A program made the translations under genes and the position numbers. A stretch of DNA of 64,000 nucleotides from Terrisporobacter sp. Lineage in GTDB: Bacteria; Bacillota_A; Clostridia; Peptostreptococcales; Peptostreptococcaceae. The DNA is taken from assembly GCA_029851945.1 (NCBI GenBank), contig JARKUZ010000033.1, positions 10,427 through 74,426 of the forward strand, read 5' to 3'. This document shows, in pieces, positions 1 through 9,280 of this stretch (the first letter of the stretch is position 1; each line of letters starts with the position of its first letter). A model generated the notes under the pieces. It was given only the letters and a program-made list of their open reading frames with translations, was not told the origin of the DNA and did not search any database.

Positions 1-59
1 ACGATAAAATTGTAGCATTATCTTTTGTGGTTCGCAACATATTATAGTATTTTAATATA

Positions 60-1079
60 TTAAATTTTATAATTTTCTAAAAGCTTATTTGTATTGACAT
101 CTACTATGTATTTTTGTTTCAATCTTAAATTAAATTTCTTATCTAAAATAATAGATATAATTACATATATTAATACTGTAATTTTAAATATATTCACTAA
201 TAATAAAATACTTAGCATTAAGTAAAGTAAACTCAAACTTCTTTTTCTGAATTTAGCATTTATATAATTTCCTATAATTAAATAAACATCTCTTATAACA
301 AAATAATAACAAAGATATTCTGTACAAATAGAGATAGTTTTTAAATATACATTATGAAATTCTATATTAGCTAAATTAAATATACTTATAATAACAATAT
401 ATAAAAGAGCTAAGTAAAAACTTTTCTTTTTAATACTCATAAAGCTACCATAAGTTTTAAGACTTCTCATCATAAAGTATTTTCGTTTTTCTATTTTATT
501 TAATAATTTCAACCTTTTACCACATATAAGAGATATAAAATATACACTAAAAAACATACCAAAAGGAAAAATAGCTATAAGTAAATAATATATGATACTA
601 AAGTTTATATTCTCCATATAAGGTAATATAAGTGATAATTCTTTAGGCTTACTCATTATGTAATCAATATACCCCTGAAACTCTTCCATAAAGCTATATC
701 CAATTAAATTCCTAGCATATATATCTATTAAAACCATAAATATAAGTCCTAAGATGGATCCTAAAAATAAGTCATCAAATATTCCATTTGGTTTAAAAAG
801 TAAATATCCACATAGTATTCCAAGTAAGAAGTTTTGACTTACTAAAATTCCAGTGGCAAAATCTCCTAAAACAAAAATTATTATGATAGTACTTGTAATA
901 CCTGATAATAAAGTGTATTTTAAATCACACCTAAAATAAATCAATGCAAATATTATTGGTACCCCAAAATCCAAATATATTCCATAACCAACTCCTGTTG
1001 TTAATGCAATTATTGTTAACACTATAAAAGCTGAAGATAGTATTGCAGCCTCCGTTAGTTTTTTTACTGAACTATTCAA
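60..1079 (-). CDS. DUF2232 (YybS-like) multi-pass membrane protein
   Basis: The 339-residue product is almost wholly hydrophobic, with about eight predicted membrane helices and basic loops, and resembles the DUF2232/YybS family found near replication and ribosomal-protein genes in Firmicutes. Its biochemical role is unknown. The start is a TTG codon at 1079, chosen because a GGAGG ribosome site lies about eight bases upstream and no better ATG is near. The gene is divergent from the LysR gene at 1185 and shares a roughly 100-bp promoter region with it. The gene downstream lies outside the window, so any operon partner is unseen. The family call rests on overall pattern and length rather than on a catalytic motif. 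Confidence 0.75.
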   Translation of the reverse strand: MNSSVKKLTEAAILSSAFIVLTIIALTTGVGYGIYLDFGVPIIFALIYFRCDLKYTLLSGITSTIIIIFVLGDFATGILVSQNFLLGILCGYLLFKPNGIFDDLFLGSILGLIFMVLIDIYARNLIGYSFMEEFQGYIDYIMSKPKELSLILPYMENINFSIIYYLLIAIFPFGMFFSVYFISLICGKRLKLLNKIEKRKYFMMRSLKTYGSFMSIKKKSFYLALLYIVIISIFNLANIEFHNVYLKTISICTEYLCYYFVIRDVYLIIGNYINAKFRKRSLSLLYLMLSILLLVNIFKITVLIYVIISIILDKKFNLRLKQKYIVDVNTNKLLENYKI

Positions 1080-1184
1080 TTTTTATGCCTCCAAAAACTT
1101 TTAAATTAAGTTTAGTATACCACTTTTTACATACTTTATCTGTTATAATATATCATATAATTCATTTTTGGGGGGATTAAAAAT

Positions 1185-2147
1185 ATGACTTTTGAACAAC
1201 TAAAGTCTTTTTTAGCCATAGTAAAATATAAGCATTTTACATTAGCATCACAGGAATTATACATTTCTCAATCGTCAATATCAAAACATATTAAATCATT
1301 GGAAAAAGAATTAGGCGTAGAACTTTTTAATAGACAGCATAGAAGTATAAAGCTTACTGATGCAGGAGAAGATTTTTATAAATTTGCTAATAAATCTATG
1401 TTGGACTATAAAAATATCATATTTAATATGAAAAAATACTCATGTGATGAAAGTAGTTCTATTTCTATTGGTGTTACAGACACTTTAGTTGAATATGGAC
1501 TAGCTACTCTTATTAGTGACTTTCAGCAACAACACCCGCATATCCAAATCAACTTAATTGAAAGACCTAATAATAAAATAGTAGAACATTTAAAAAACTC
1601 TATTATTAACTTAGGCTTTATAAATCCTTATTATGAATACAAAAACATTTTGAATCTTGATAAAATAATAAGTGATGATTTAGTATTAGTAACATCAAAA
1701 AAACATACTTTATCTGATAAATCTGAAGTAGATATTTATAATACTTCAAAGGAAAGATATCTTTGCATAAATGGTGATTATTATACGCGTAATGTATTTT
1801 TAAATACATGGGGAAATTTAAATTATTTTCCAAATACATCTTACATAGAAAGTCAAACTAAAACATTGTTAGCTTTAGTCTCTGAAAATATAGGAATTAC
1901 TCTACTTCCATATCAAGTTGCTAATTCCTATAAAAATAATGTTGATAGTTCTATTCATATTTGTAAACTAAAAAATGATTTTTCTGCTAATATATTTTTA
2001 TCACAATTAAAAAATAAAAAACTTAGTAAAAATGAAATCTTATTTAAAAATTTTGTAGTTAAATGGTTTATTAATTATAGAAATAAAAAATTCGCTTCGC
2101 TCATGTCGCCAACGACTTCGTCCGTTGCTCAAGAAATAATGTTGTGA
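1185..2147 (+). CDS. LysR-family transcriptional regulator with repeat-derived C-terminus
   Basis: A typical LysR-type regulator with an N-terminal winged helix-turn-helix (about residues 1-60, including the SQSSISKHIKSLE recognition segment) and a two-lobed effector-binding domain at about 90-300. A GGGGGG ribosome site precedes the ATG. It is divergent from the DUF2232 gene, an arrangement common for LysR targets, but the inducer cannot be read from the sequence. The last ~18 residues are encoded by a dispersed repeat (2086-2137) whose higher G+C contrasts with the rest of the gene. The native C-terminus probably ended near residue 302. A perfect bidirectional terminator follows. Confidence 0.9.
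   Translation: MTFEQLKSFLAIVKYKHFTLASQELYISQSSISKHIKSLEKELGVELFNRQHRSIKLTDAGEDFYKFANKSMLDYKNIIFNMKKYSCDESSSISIGVTDTLVEYGLATLISDFQQQHPHIQINLIERPNNKIVEHLKNSIINLGFINPYYEYKNILNLDKIISDDLVLVTSKKHTLSDKSEVDIYNTSKERYLCINGDYYTRNVFLNTWGNLNYFPNTSYIESQTKTLLALVSENIGITLLPYQVANSYKNNVDSSIHICKLKNDFSANIFLSQLKNKKLSKNEILFKNFVVKWFINYRNKKFASLMSPTTSSVAQEIML
2086..2137 (+). repeat. Dispersed repeat copy A, reads into the LysR C-terminus
   Basis: The ~30-bp core (an A-run, TTCGCTTCGCTCATGT, then GCCAACGA) nearly matches 47010-47082 and more loosely 43601-43672. This copy is shortened after the core and holds a small inverted repeat, CAACG with CGTTG seven bases later. It is in frame with the LysR gene and supplies its final residues and stop. 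It is far richer in G+C than its surroundings. Confidence 0.75.
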
Positions 2148-2193
2148 TTATAAATCATCTGAATTGCGGATAATTTGTATTCCATTAGTATAT

Positions 2194-2229
2194 AAAAAAG
2201 AAGTTGTGTTTAAACACAACTTCTTTTTT
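2194..2229. terminator. Bidirectional intrinsic terminator between the LysR and DtxR-type genes
   Basis: A perfect inverted repeat has arms AAAAAAGAAGTTGTG and its complement around a TTTAAA centre, with a T-run on either strand. It lies between two convergent genes and can serve both. Confidence 0.9.
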
Positions 2230-2237
2230 ATATACAT

Positions 2238-2714
2238 TCATAATTCCATATTATCATTTTCATCTTGATATAGTTGTAGTCTTTCAAAAATATCTTCATT
2301 TTCATAAAAAAAGTTTATAAGATTTTCTAATTTAATTAATGTTTCAATATTTATAGTATGTTCTATTTTTTCAGTTTCTTCATGCAAAGAATTTTCTATA
2401 CCTATAATTTTTAAAAATTCTCTTATAATATTATGTCTTTTTAAAAGATTTTCACCCAGGCTTATACCTCTATCTGTCAAATAGATGTAGCCATATTTTC
2501 TATAAATTAATATATTCTTTTCATCTAATTTCTTAATCATTTTTGTTACTGAAGGCGGTTTTATATTTAATTTTCTTGAAATATCTTTAACCTGTATATT
2601 GTTATTTTCTAAACTTAACCTATAAATCATTTCTATATAGTCTTCTTCACTGGGTGTTAAATTATTATTTTTCATATATTCATTAAACGTATAATAGTCT
2701 TCTCTTCTATCCAC
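2238..2714 (-). CDS. DtxR/MntR-family metal-dependent transcriptional regulator
   Basis: The protein has an N-terminal winged helix-turn-helix (about residues 20-80, with NLTPSEEDYIEMIYRL and a KPPSVTKMIKKLDEK recognition helix) followed by a helical dimerisation and metal-binding region rich in His and Glu (ETEKIEHTIN). This is the layout of DtxR/MntR/IdeR regulators that repress metal-uptake genes when Fe(II) or Mn(II) is plentiful. The GTG at 2714 is preferred over an upstream ATG at 2744 because GGGGGTG sits six bases before it. It is divergent from feoAB, so control of ferrous iron uptake is the natural inference. No C-terminal SH3-like domain is present, as in the short MntR-like subgroup. 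Confidence 0.88.
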   Translation of the reverse strand: MDRREDYYTFNEYMKNNNLTPSEEDYIEMIYRLSLENNNIQVKDISRKLNIKPPSVTKMIKKLDEKNILIYRKYGYIYLTDRGISLGENLLKRHNIIREFLKIIGIENSLHEETEKIEHTINIETLIKLENLINFFYENEDIFERLQLYQDENDNMEL

Positions 2715-2811
2715 AAATACACCCCCTATAATTTTATATTTCAAAGTATCTTATTTATTACAAAACTAGTAACAAATTTTATGAAAAATACATATGTTTA
2801 AATTAAGAAAG

Positions 2812-2825
2812 TTAGCTAAGGCTAA
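2812..2825. promoter_or_regulatory. Candidate DtxR-family operator upstream of feoA
   Basis: The inverted repeat TTAGC-TAAG-GCTAA lies eight bases before the feoA ribosome site. It resembles the DtxR/IdeR box core, in which TTAG and CTAA half-sites flank a short centre. The regulator encoded at 2238-2714 is the obvious candidate binder. Binding is inferred only. Confidence 0.45.
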
Positions 2826-2844
2826 AATTTATGGAGGTTCAACA

Positions 2845-3072
2845 ATGAAAAAGCTTACAGACATAGATATAAAAAATACTGTTAAAGTAGAAGGTCTACT
2901 TTCTACTGGTAATTTAAAAGAAAGAATGTTAGCTCTTGGTCTTACTGAGGGTGCTGAAATAAACGTATTAAGAAAAGGACCTAAAAATAATTTAACAGTT
3001 TACAACATTAGGGGAAGTAAGATTGCTTTAAGAAAAGAAGAAAGTAATTTAATATTAGTTTCTGAAATTTAA
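2845..3072 (+). CDS. feoA: Ferrous iron transport protein A
   Basis: A 75-residue SH3-like FeoA domain with the typical LKERMLALGLTEGAEINVLRKGP segment and a C-terminal IRGSKIALRKEE strand. FeoA is a small cytoplasmic partner of the FeoB iron channel. The ATG at 2845 is chosen because GGAGG lies about seven bases before it. The upstream in-frame ATG at 2794 would place the candidate operator inside the coding region and has no ribosome site. feoB follows 27 bases downstream and must be co-transcribed. Expression is probably controlled by the divergent DtxR-type regulator. Confidence 0.93.
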   Translation: MKKLTDIDIKNTVKVEGLLSTGNLKERMLALGLTEGAEINVLRKGPKNNLTVYNIRGSKIALRKEESNLILVSEI

Positions 3073-3099
3073 AATTTTTATTTTAGGGGGATTACAAAT

Positions 3100-5220
3100 A
3101 TGGGGTTGACACAACAGTCTACTAAAATAAAGTCTCTTGAAGACATTTTTGATATAGAAAAAAAAGATAATGAATTTATGATTGCCTTAGCTGGTAATCC
3201 AAATACAGGCAAGAGTACGGTTTTTAATTATTTAACAGGTCTAAAGCAACATACAGGAAATTGGCCTGGTAAAACTGTTTGTACAGCGAGGGGCGATTTT
3301 ACTTATAAAGATGTCAATTACTCTCTCATAGATTTACCTGGTACCTACTCTTTATTTCCTTTGTCTCAAGAGGAAATAGTTGCTCGTGATTTTATATGTT
3401 TTGGTAATCCAGATGCTGTTATTGTTGTTTGTGATAGTACTTGTATAGAAAGAAATTTAAATCTTGTTTTTCAAGTTATGGAACTTACAGATAAGGTAAT
3501 TTTATGCTTAAATTTATTAGATGAAGCAAAAAAGAAAGGTATTGAAATAAATAAGGATAAACTAGAAAAAAAACTTGGAATACCAGTGGTATTGACAGCG
3601 GCAAGAAGTGGGATAGGAATGGATGATCTACAAAAAACATTAAATAAAGTTGTAAAAAATGAGTATAAATTTGATAATAAACCAGTTTATTATGATGATG
3701 AAATAGAAAGTATGATTAATTCAATCAAAGAAGAATTATTAAATATAATACCTGATATTAATCCTAGATGGTTAGGTTTAAGATTAATTGATGGAGATGA
3801 AAGTATTTTTAATTCCTTAAATGATTATACAAAAAGTAATATTATAGATGACTTAAAAAATATAAAATCTAAACTTCCTGATGTATTTGATAAAAGTAAA
3901 ATTAGGAGTCACTTTAGCAAAACCATATATGATTATGCAAAAAACATAAGCGATGATGTAGTTACAGTAATAGAGAAAGATGCTCTAGATAAGGATGAAA
4001 AAATAGATAGAGTTGTTTCTTCTAAAACTTTAGGTATCCCTATCATGCTTCTATTACTTTGCGGAGTTCTTTGGATTACTATAGAAGGAGCTAACGTTCC
4101 ATCAAGCATGCTTTCAGATTTGCTTTTTAGCATAGAACCAAGTATTTATAATCTATTTAATAATATAGGTTTTCCCGTATGGCTAAATGAAATGCTCACT
4201 TATGGCATGTACAGAACTTTAGCTTGGGTTGTTTCTGTTATGCTTCCACCTATGGCTATATTCTTCCCTTTATTCACATTAATGGAAGATTTAGGGTATC
4301 TTCCTAGAGTTGCATTTAATCTTGATCATTTATTCAAAAAAGCATGCTGTCACGGCAAACAGTGCCTTACTATGTGTATGGGGTTTGGTTGCAATGCTGC
4401 CGGAATAATAGGTTGTAGAATAATAGACTCTCCTCGTGAAAGATTGATAGCCATATTAACTAATAACTTTGTTCCTTGTAATGGACGATTCCCAACACTA
4501 ATAGCTATTTCAACCATATTCTTCAGTTCCGTTATTGGAAGTAATTTTTTATCAAGTAGTGTTACTGCCCTTTCAATCACATTTTTGATAATTATTGGTG
4601 TTCTTACAACTTTATTAGTTTCTTATATATTATCTAAGACACTTTTAAAAGGAGTACCTTCAACTTTTACTTTAGAACTACCCCCTTATAGAGCTCCTCA
4701 AATAGGTAGGGTAATTTATACTTCTATAATTGATAGAACCTTATTTGTTCTTAGAAGATCCGTTGTAGTTGCTATTCCAGCTGGTATTATCACATGGATA
4801 TTCGCTAATATATATATTGGTGATATGAGTATACTATCTCATGTAGCTAGTTTCCTAGATCCTTTAGGAAAATTAATAGGTCTTGATGGCTTTATACTTC
4901 TAGCATTCATCTTAGGATTCCCAGCTAACGAAATAGTAGTTCCTATTTTAATAATGAGCTACTTGGCAACTGGTAAAATGATTGAATTTGATGAGTTATC
5001 TGCCCTTGGTGAGCTATTAAGAGATAATGGATGGACTTATTTAACTGCATTAAATATGATGTTATTTAGTTTACTTCACTGGCCATGTGCTACTACTTTG
5101 TTGACAATAAAAAAAGAAACTAACAGTACTAAGTGGACTATTCTAGGGTTTGTAATTCCTACTGTTATAGCTTTTGTAGTTTGTTTTATTACTGCAACAG
5201 TCTATCGTATCTTTATATGA
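3100..5220 (+). CDS. feoB: Ferrous iron transporter FeoB
   Basis: A 706-residue Fe(II) permease. The N-terminal GTPase domain has G1 GNPNTGKST (about 32-40), G3 DLPGTYS (about 78) and G4 NLLD (about 138). A helical spacer follows, then a polytopic membrane part with two Gate-type halves. The first carries the Cys-rich CHGKQCLTMCMGFGCN stretch and the second ends in WPCATTLLTIKKE. Length and motif order are normal, so the gene looks functional. It follows feoA with a GGGGG ribosome site and is closed by a strong terminator. Uptake of ferrous iron suits an anaerobe that builds Fe-S enzymes such as HydE and IspG, also in this window. Confidence 0.97.
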   Translation: MGLTQQSTKIKSLEDIFDIEKKDNEFMIALAGNPNTGKSTVFNYLTGLKQHTGNWPGKTVCTARGDFTYKDVNYSLIDLPGTYSLFPLSQEEIVARDFICFGNPDAVIVVCDSTCIERNLNLVFQVMELTDKVILCLNLLDEAKKKGIEINKDKLEKKLGIPVVLTAARSGIGMDDLQKTLNKVVKNEYKFDNKPVYYDDEIESMINSIKEELLNIIPDINPRWLGLRLIDGDESIFNSLNDYTKSNIIDDLKNIKSKLPDVFDKSKIRSHFSKTIYDYAKNISDDVVTVIEKDALDKDEKIDRVVSSKTLGIPIMLLLLCGVLWITIEGANVPSSMLSDLLFSIEPSIYNLFNNIGFPVWLNEMLTYGMYRTLAWVVSVMLPPMAIFFPLFTLMEDLGYLPRVAFNLDHLFKKACCHGKQCLTMCMGFGCNAAGIIGCRIIDSPRERLIAILTNNFVPCNGRFPTLIAISTIFFSSVIGSNFLSSSVTALSITFLIIIGVLTTLLVSYILSKTLLKGVPSTFTLELPPYRAPQIGRVIYTSIIDRTLFVLRRSVVVAIPAGIITWIFANIYIGDMSILSHVASFLDPLGKLIGLDGFILLAFILGFPANEIVVPILIMSYLATGKMIEFDELSALGELLRDNGWTYLTALNMMLFSLLHWPCATTLLTIKKETNSTKWTILGFVIPTVIAFVVCFITATVYRIFI

Positions 5221-5237
5221 TAGCACTCATTTAAAAT

Positions 5238-5286
5238 AAAAAACTATATATAATCTTAATATAATATATATAGTTTTTTATTTTTC
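5238..5286 (+). terminator. Terminator after feoAB
   Basis: The AAAAAACTATATAT arm pairs with ATATATAGTTTTTT at 5266-5280 and is followed by a T-rich tract. It is AU-rich, but the arms are long and perfect. Confidence 0.75.
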
Positions 5287-5463
5287 AATTTTATTTATAA
5301 ATAATTTTTCTATTTTAAATTATATATTAAAATTATTTATTTAAATATCGTTATCTATTATAAAAATTTTGCTAATCAATATAATGATACAATATATTCA
5401 TTGTAAATATGTTAACATCTACTATAGACTAAATTATAGGTTTAAGAATATATCCTTATTAAT

Positions 5464-6495
5464 CTATAAAAATATACTTATAAGTATCACTGCAGAAACT
5501 ATTTGTAAAATTCCTACAAATAAACCATATAATGATACATTTTTCCCTTGTTTAATTAAGTCTCTAACATTAACTCTTAAACCTATAGCTGCCAATGCTA
5601 TAATTTCAAGTATATGGCTAGTTTCCTTAAATATTAATGAAATACTATCTGGTATTATATTAGTAGAAAATAATCCACACATTATGAAGAATCCTACTAC
5701 ATACCAAGGTACTTTTATCTTTTTAGTTTTAACATCGCTTACTTCTTCATCAAGAATTTCTTTATTTGTTTTATGTTTTATATGACCAAAGACAAATACA
5801 ACTACTACTAAAAATATAATACGAACTATTTTAAATATAGTAGATAAATCTTTTACTCCTTCACTGACCATAGCCCCACTGGCAACAACTTGTCCTACAG
5901 ATTGTAAAATACCACCTATCATTCCCGAAGTTTGTAATACCTCATTATTATATAAAAATCCAGTAATAACTGGTAGTAAAAACATTAAAAATATACCAGT
6001 TACATTTACTATAGTAATTGATATTCCCTTATCTTTATCATCTGCATCAATTACCGGGGCAGTTGCTGCAATAGCTGAAGATCCACATACTGCATTACCA
6101 CTAGCCATTAAAAATCTAAAATTTTGATCAAAGCCTAATTTTCTGCCTATATATAATGCTCCTACTATAGTTGCTGTCATTTGTAATACTATAAATATAA
6201 CGCCAAAAACTCCTATCTCACCTATAGTTTGTATACTAAGAGTCCCTCCCAGTAGAACAATTGAATAAGATAACAAGTCTGATTCTGAAAATTTATATCC
6301 TTTTTGAAAAACCTTCTGGTTTAAAAAAACATTACCTACAAACATGCCAAGAAAAATCGCTATGGAAGCTGCTCCTAAACTAGGTACAAATTTTCCTAGA
6401 AACATACTTACTAGAGCAACTGAAGCTGCTACAGCTAATCCTGGTATAATATCTTTAATATTATTTTTAATCAAAATAATTTTTCTACTTAACAT
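5464..6495 (-). CDS. YeiH/UPF0324-family membrane exporter
   Basis: The 343-residue protein has about ten membrane helices and the family signature GNAVCGSSAIAATAPVI in the middle of the chain. YeiH proteins (TC putative sulfate exporter family) are usually paired with a LysR regulator, and here a LysR gene is divergent at 6671, though broken. Substrates proposed for the family include sulfate and other small anions such as sulfonates, but none can be read from sequence. The ATG at 6495 has a modest AGGAAAAGAG ribosome site. Convergent feoB is separated by a terminator. Confidence 0.88.
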   Translation of the reverse strand: MLSRKIILIKNNIKDIIPGLAVAASVALVSMFLGKFVPSLGAASIAIFLGMFVGNVFLNQKVFQKGYKFSESDLLSYSIVLLGGTLSIQTIGEIGVFGVIFIVLQMTATIVGALYIGRKLGFDQNFRFLMASGNAVCGSSAIAATAPVIDADDKDKGISITIVNVTGIFLMFLLPVITGFLYNNEVLQTSGMIGGILQSVGQVVASGAMVSEGVKDLSTIFKIVRIIFLVVVVFVFGHIKHKTNKEILDEEVSDVKTKKIKVPWYVVGFFIMCGLFSTNIIPDSISLIFKETSHILEIIALAAIGLRVNVRDLIKQGKNVSLYGLFVGILQIVSAVILISIFL

Positions 6496-6670
6496 ACATC
6501 TCTTTTCCTTTCTATTTGTTGTTTTTTATCCAAAATTAGTATAAACTTTTTTAATATGCATGTAAAATATGGATTTTTAATAGTTATGATAAGAAAAATT
6601 TATGGTTATAATATTATAATTAAAAATAATTTATAGTTATATAAATAATGAAAATAATAGGAGGAACTCC

Positions 6671-7557
6671 ATTGATTTGAAGAATTAAAAACATTTGTGT
6701 CAGTAGTAGAATTCAAAAATTTTACCAAAGCCGCACGTCACCTTAATATGTCTCAGCCTAATGTAAGTAATCATATAAAAAGTTTAGAAAAATATTTTGA
6801 CACAAAAATTATAGATAGGTCTATAAAACAAAAAAATTTTTATAACTGAAAATGGTCAAATTTTATATAAAAGAGCAAAAGAGATAATAAATATTTTAGA
6901 TATGACTTCAAAAGAATTTGAAAGTTCATCAGGAGATATAAGTGTTCATTTAAGAGTTAGCGCTAGTCTTACTATCGGTGAATATATACTACCAAAGTTT
7001 TTAAGTGAATTTACAAAGAAATATCCAAACGTATATATAGAAATATTAATAGAAAATACTAAATCAATATTCGAAAAAATTTCAAATGTATCTCTTGATA
7101 TAGGTCTTGTTGAAGGAAATGTTTCATCTCCTACTCTAATACAAAGTTATTTTTACGAAGACAATATGGTAATAGCTCTCCCTAATAATAGTGAAATAAA
7201 TGAAAAAGATCTTTCTTTTGATAATCTACAAAATCTAACTTGGATAGGTAGAGAAAATGGTTCTGGTACTAGGGAGTATTTAGATATTTTTTAAATAATA
7301 ATAAAATACATCCTAAAAATATTATTGTCTTTGGAAGTAATTATGCTGTGAAAGAAGCTGTAAAAAATGGTTTAGGTGTTACATTTATATCAAGTTTAGT
7401 TGCTTATCCATCATATAAAAATAAAGAATTAAAAATAATTTATATTGATAATAACTTTACTCGTAATTTTTCTTATATTATTTCAAATAATATAACACCA
7501 TCAAAATCTAACTTACTTTTTATTAAGGAGTTAAAAGAGTTTGTTTCTAATATTTAA
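6671..7557 (+). pseudogene. LysR-family regulator, frameshifted (CysL/YeiE-like position)
   Basis: Reading across three frames recovers a complete LysR protein: an N-terminal helix-turn-helix (ELKTFVSVVEFKNFTKAA, SQPNVSNHIKSLE), then an effector domain with SGDISVHLRVSASLTIGEYILP and NGSGTREYLDIF. Breaks lie at the very start (about 6676, in the ATTGATTTGAA stretch), in an A7 run near 6832, and in the T6 run near 7289. The initiator ATG also appears as ATT. All three breaks are in homopolymer tracts, so sequencing error is possible, but longer neighbours are intact. It is divergent from the YeiH gene, the usual YeiE/YeiH pairing. Confidence 0.85.
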
Positions 7558-7778
7558 TAAAGAATTTATTTACTATTTTTTTAATTCCTATTTATATAAT
7601 AGTATATTATTTTTTATAATTTTCTGTAAGTTGTTGTAATAATATGTAATTTTTCCTCTATTGTTACTACTTTTATGTCTTTCTTAATTTTTTATGTAGT
7701 TTTTTTCTTAATGAAAGAATTCAATAAATGTAGTACAATTCTCTTATTGAAAGATTTATAAGGGGGAGGTTGTAATTT

Positions 7779-8000
7779 ATGAATGTTGCTATTATAATTG
7801 TTTTTTCAGTATTTTCCTTAAGTCTTGTCTATTTTTTATTAAACGTTTGTATACAGTTTAATCGTATAAATAACTTGAATTTACAACTTGGAATGGATGT
7901 GACAACTCTAATTTCTTCTGAAGAAGAAGTTGATTTAAACTATTTTATAAGAAAGTTTGCTATGAAGTTGTACATATTATCTAAAAAATTTAAATTCTAA
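7779..8000 (+). CDS. Small single-pass membrane protein of unknown function
   Basis: The 73-residue protein has one N-terminal hydrophobic helix (about residues 2-27) and a charged cytoplasmic-type tail (SSEEEVDLNYFIRKFAMKLYILSKKFKF). A very strong GGGGGAGG ribosome site lies upstream, supporting real expression. A likely promoter area with TTGTAGTACAATT-like elements precedes it. I do not recognise a family. It stands alone between the broken LysR gene and the convergent sigma factor gene. Confidence 0.7.
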   Translation: MNVAIIIVFSVFSLSLVYFLLNVCIQFNRINNLNLQLGMDVTTLISSEEEVDLNYFIRKFAMKLYILSKKFKF

Positions 8001-8055
8001 GTTTATATTTTAGTAAATTAATAATTATTTCATTCAAATAATATATTTCCTAAGA

Positions 8056-8089
8056 AATTAAAAAGGTGATTATAAAAATATAATCACCT
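8056..8089 (-). terminator. Terminator of the sigma factor gene
   Basis: An 11-bp perfect stem (AGGTGATTATA with its complement) around an AAAA loop, followed on the minus strand by TTTTTAATTT. Confidence 0.85.
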
Positions 8090-8097
8090 AATAGTTA

Positions 8098-8982
8098 TTA
8101 ATAAAAATTTTTAAGTTGCTTAAGTCTACTAGGATGTCTCAATTTCCTAATAGCCTTAGCTTCTATTTGTCTAATTCTTTCTCTTGTTACCCCAAATACC
8201 TTACCTATTTCTTCAAGAGTTTTAGGATCATCATCATCTAACCCGAATCTCATTCTTAATACTTTTTGTTCTTGTTCATTAAGTCCAGTAAGAAGCTCAT
8301 CTATCTTTTCTCTAAGATTTTTTTGCTCAACCTCATGAATTACAACATCATCTAGGTTAGCATCTGAGGGGATAAATTCTACTAAAGAACTATCTTCATC
8401 TTCCTTAATAGGTGTATCTAGAGACACAACATTCTTGTCTCTTTTTAGTATCTCAATGATTTTATCTGGCTCCATATCGCATACTTCAGCAAGTTCATCT
8501 AAAGACGGCTCTCGTTGTAACTCATTTGATAGTTCTTGTTTTTTTCTTTTTATAAAATTTATTCTTTGATGAAGATGAACCGGTATTCTTATGGTATTTT
8601 CACAATCATCAATATATCTAGTTATACTTTGCTTAATCCACCAAGTAGCATAAGTACTGAATTTAAATCCTTTTTTATAGTCATATTTTTCAACTGCTTT
8701 AATCAAACCAATATTACCAGCTTGAATTAAATCTAGCATATCAACATTTTCTTTTCTATATTTTTTAGCAATACTAACCACTAATCTATAATTAGCATTT
8801 ATAAACTTTTCTTTTGCTTCTGGAATAGAATCATTTATTTCTTTAGCTAATTCTATTTCCTCAGTTGCTGATAACATTTTGTATTCTTCTATTTCTTTTA
8901 AATACATTTTCATAGCATTTGATGCAGATGATGAATCTCCAAAAACATAATTTTCATAAGTATGCTCTCTTTTAGCCCCCAT
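8098..8982 (-). CDS. Sigma-70 family RNA polymerase sigma factor (primary-like, no region 1.1)
   Basis: A 294-residue sigma factor with regions 1.2 ([15 protein letters not shown]), 2 ([46 protein letters not shown]), 3 and 4 ([41 protein letters not shown]). The long N-terminal region 1.1 of a full RpoD is missing, as in the second primary-like sigma factors of several Clostridia, so this is probably an accessory or alternative housekeeping sigma. The -10-recognising region 2.4 is well kept. The ATG at 8982 is preferred over 9015 because AAGGGG lies at proper spacing before it. It is monocistronic, with its own terminator. Confidence 0.9.
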   Translation of the reverse strand: MGAKREHTYENYVFGDSSSASNAMKMYLKEIEEYKMLSATEEIELAKEINDSIPEAKEKFINANYRLVVSIAKKYRKENVDMLDLIQAGNIGLIKAVEKYDYKKGFKFSTYATWWIKQSITRYIDDCENTIRIPVHLHQRINFIKRKKQELSNELQREPSLDELAEVCDMEPDKIIEILKRDKNVVSLDTPIKEDEDSSLVEFIPSDANLDDVVIHEVEQKNLREKIDELLTGLNEQEQKVLRMRFGLDDDDPKTLEEIGKVFGVTRERIRQIEAKAIRKLRHPSRLKQLKNFY

Positions 8983-9280
8983 ATAATCTAACCCCTTCTT
9001 TATACATATATTCATTAAAAACGCTCTAAAAACATATCATGTATATCATCTATAATATGTGTTGATTAATGAAAAAATGCATGTTCTTTATATATTTTCT
9101 AATTCATTACAATTCTACAAAATTACTTAAAAACCTTTAATTCTAAGTCTTATTTTTTTTACAAATTCTAAAAATATATCTTATTCTACAATTAATAAAA
9201 AATAATTACAAAATTATTTAACAATATGACTAATTATTTTAATATATTTTATTATTTATTTATGTATTTTTATTTATATA
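8983..9280. other. AT-rich intergenic stretch without a recognisable gene
   Basis: This 298-bp stretch holds the upstream region of the sigma factor gene and the downstream region of the gene at 9281. I see no convincing open frame with a ribosome site, RNA gene or strong hairpin. Confidence 0.5.

Noticed and set aside
5369..5785. 138-residue open frame on the plus strand
   Set aside because: It overlaps the C-terminal coding part of the YeiH-type gene on the other strand, starts in A/T-rich spacer without a ribosome site and has an antisense-like composition.
6671..7557. Homopolymer sequencing errors as the full explanation for both broken genes
   Set aside because: More than 50 other genes, including one of 4.9 kb, are intact in equally A/T-rich DNA, and hydF also has a substituted P-loop. 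For the LysR gene alone the error explanation remains open.
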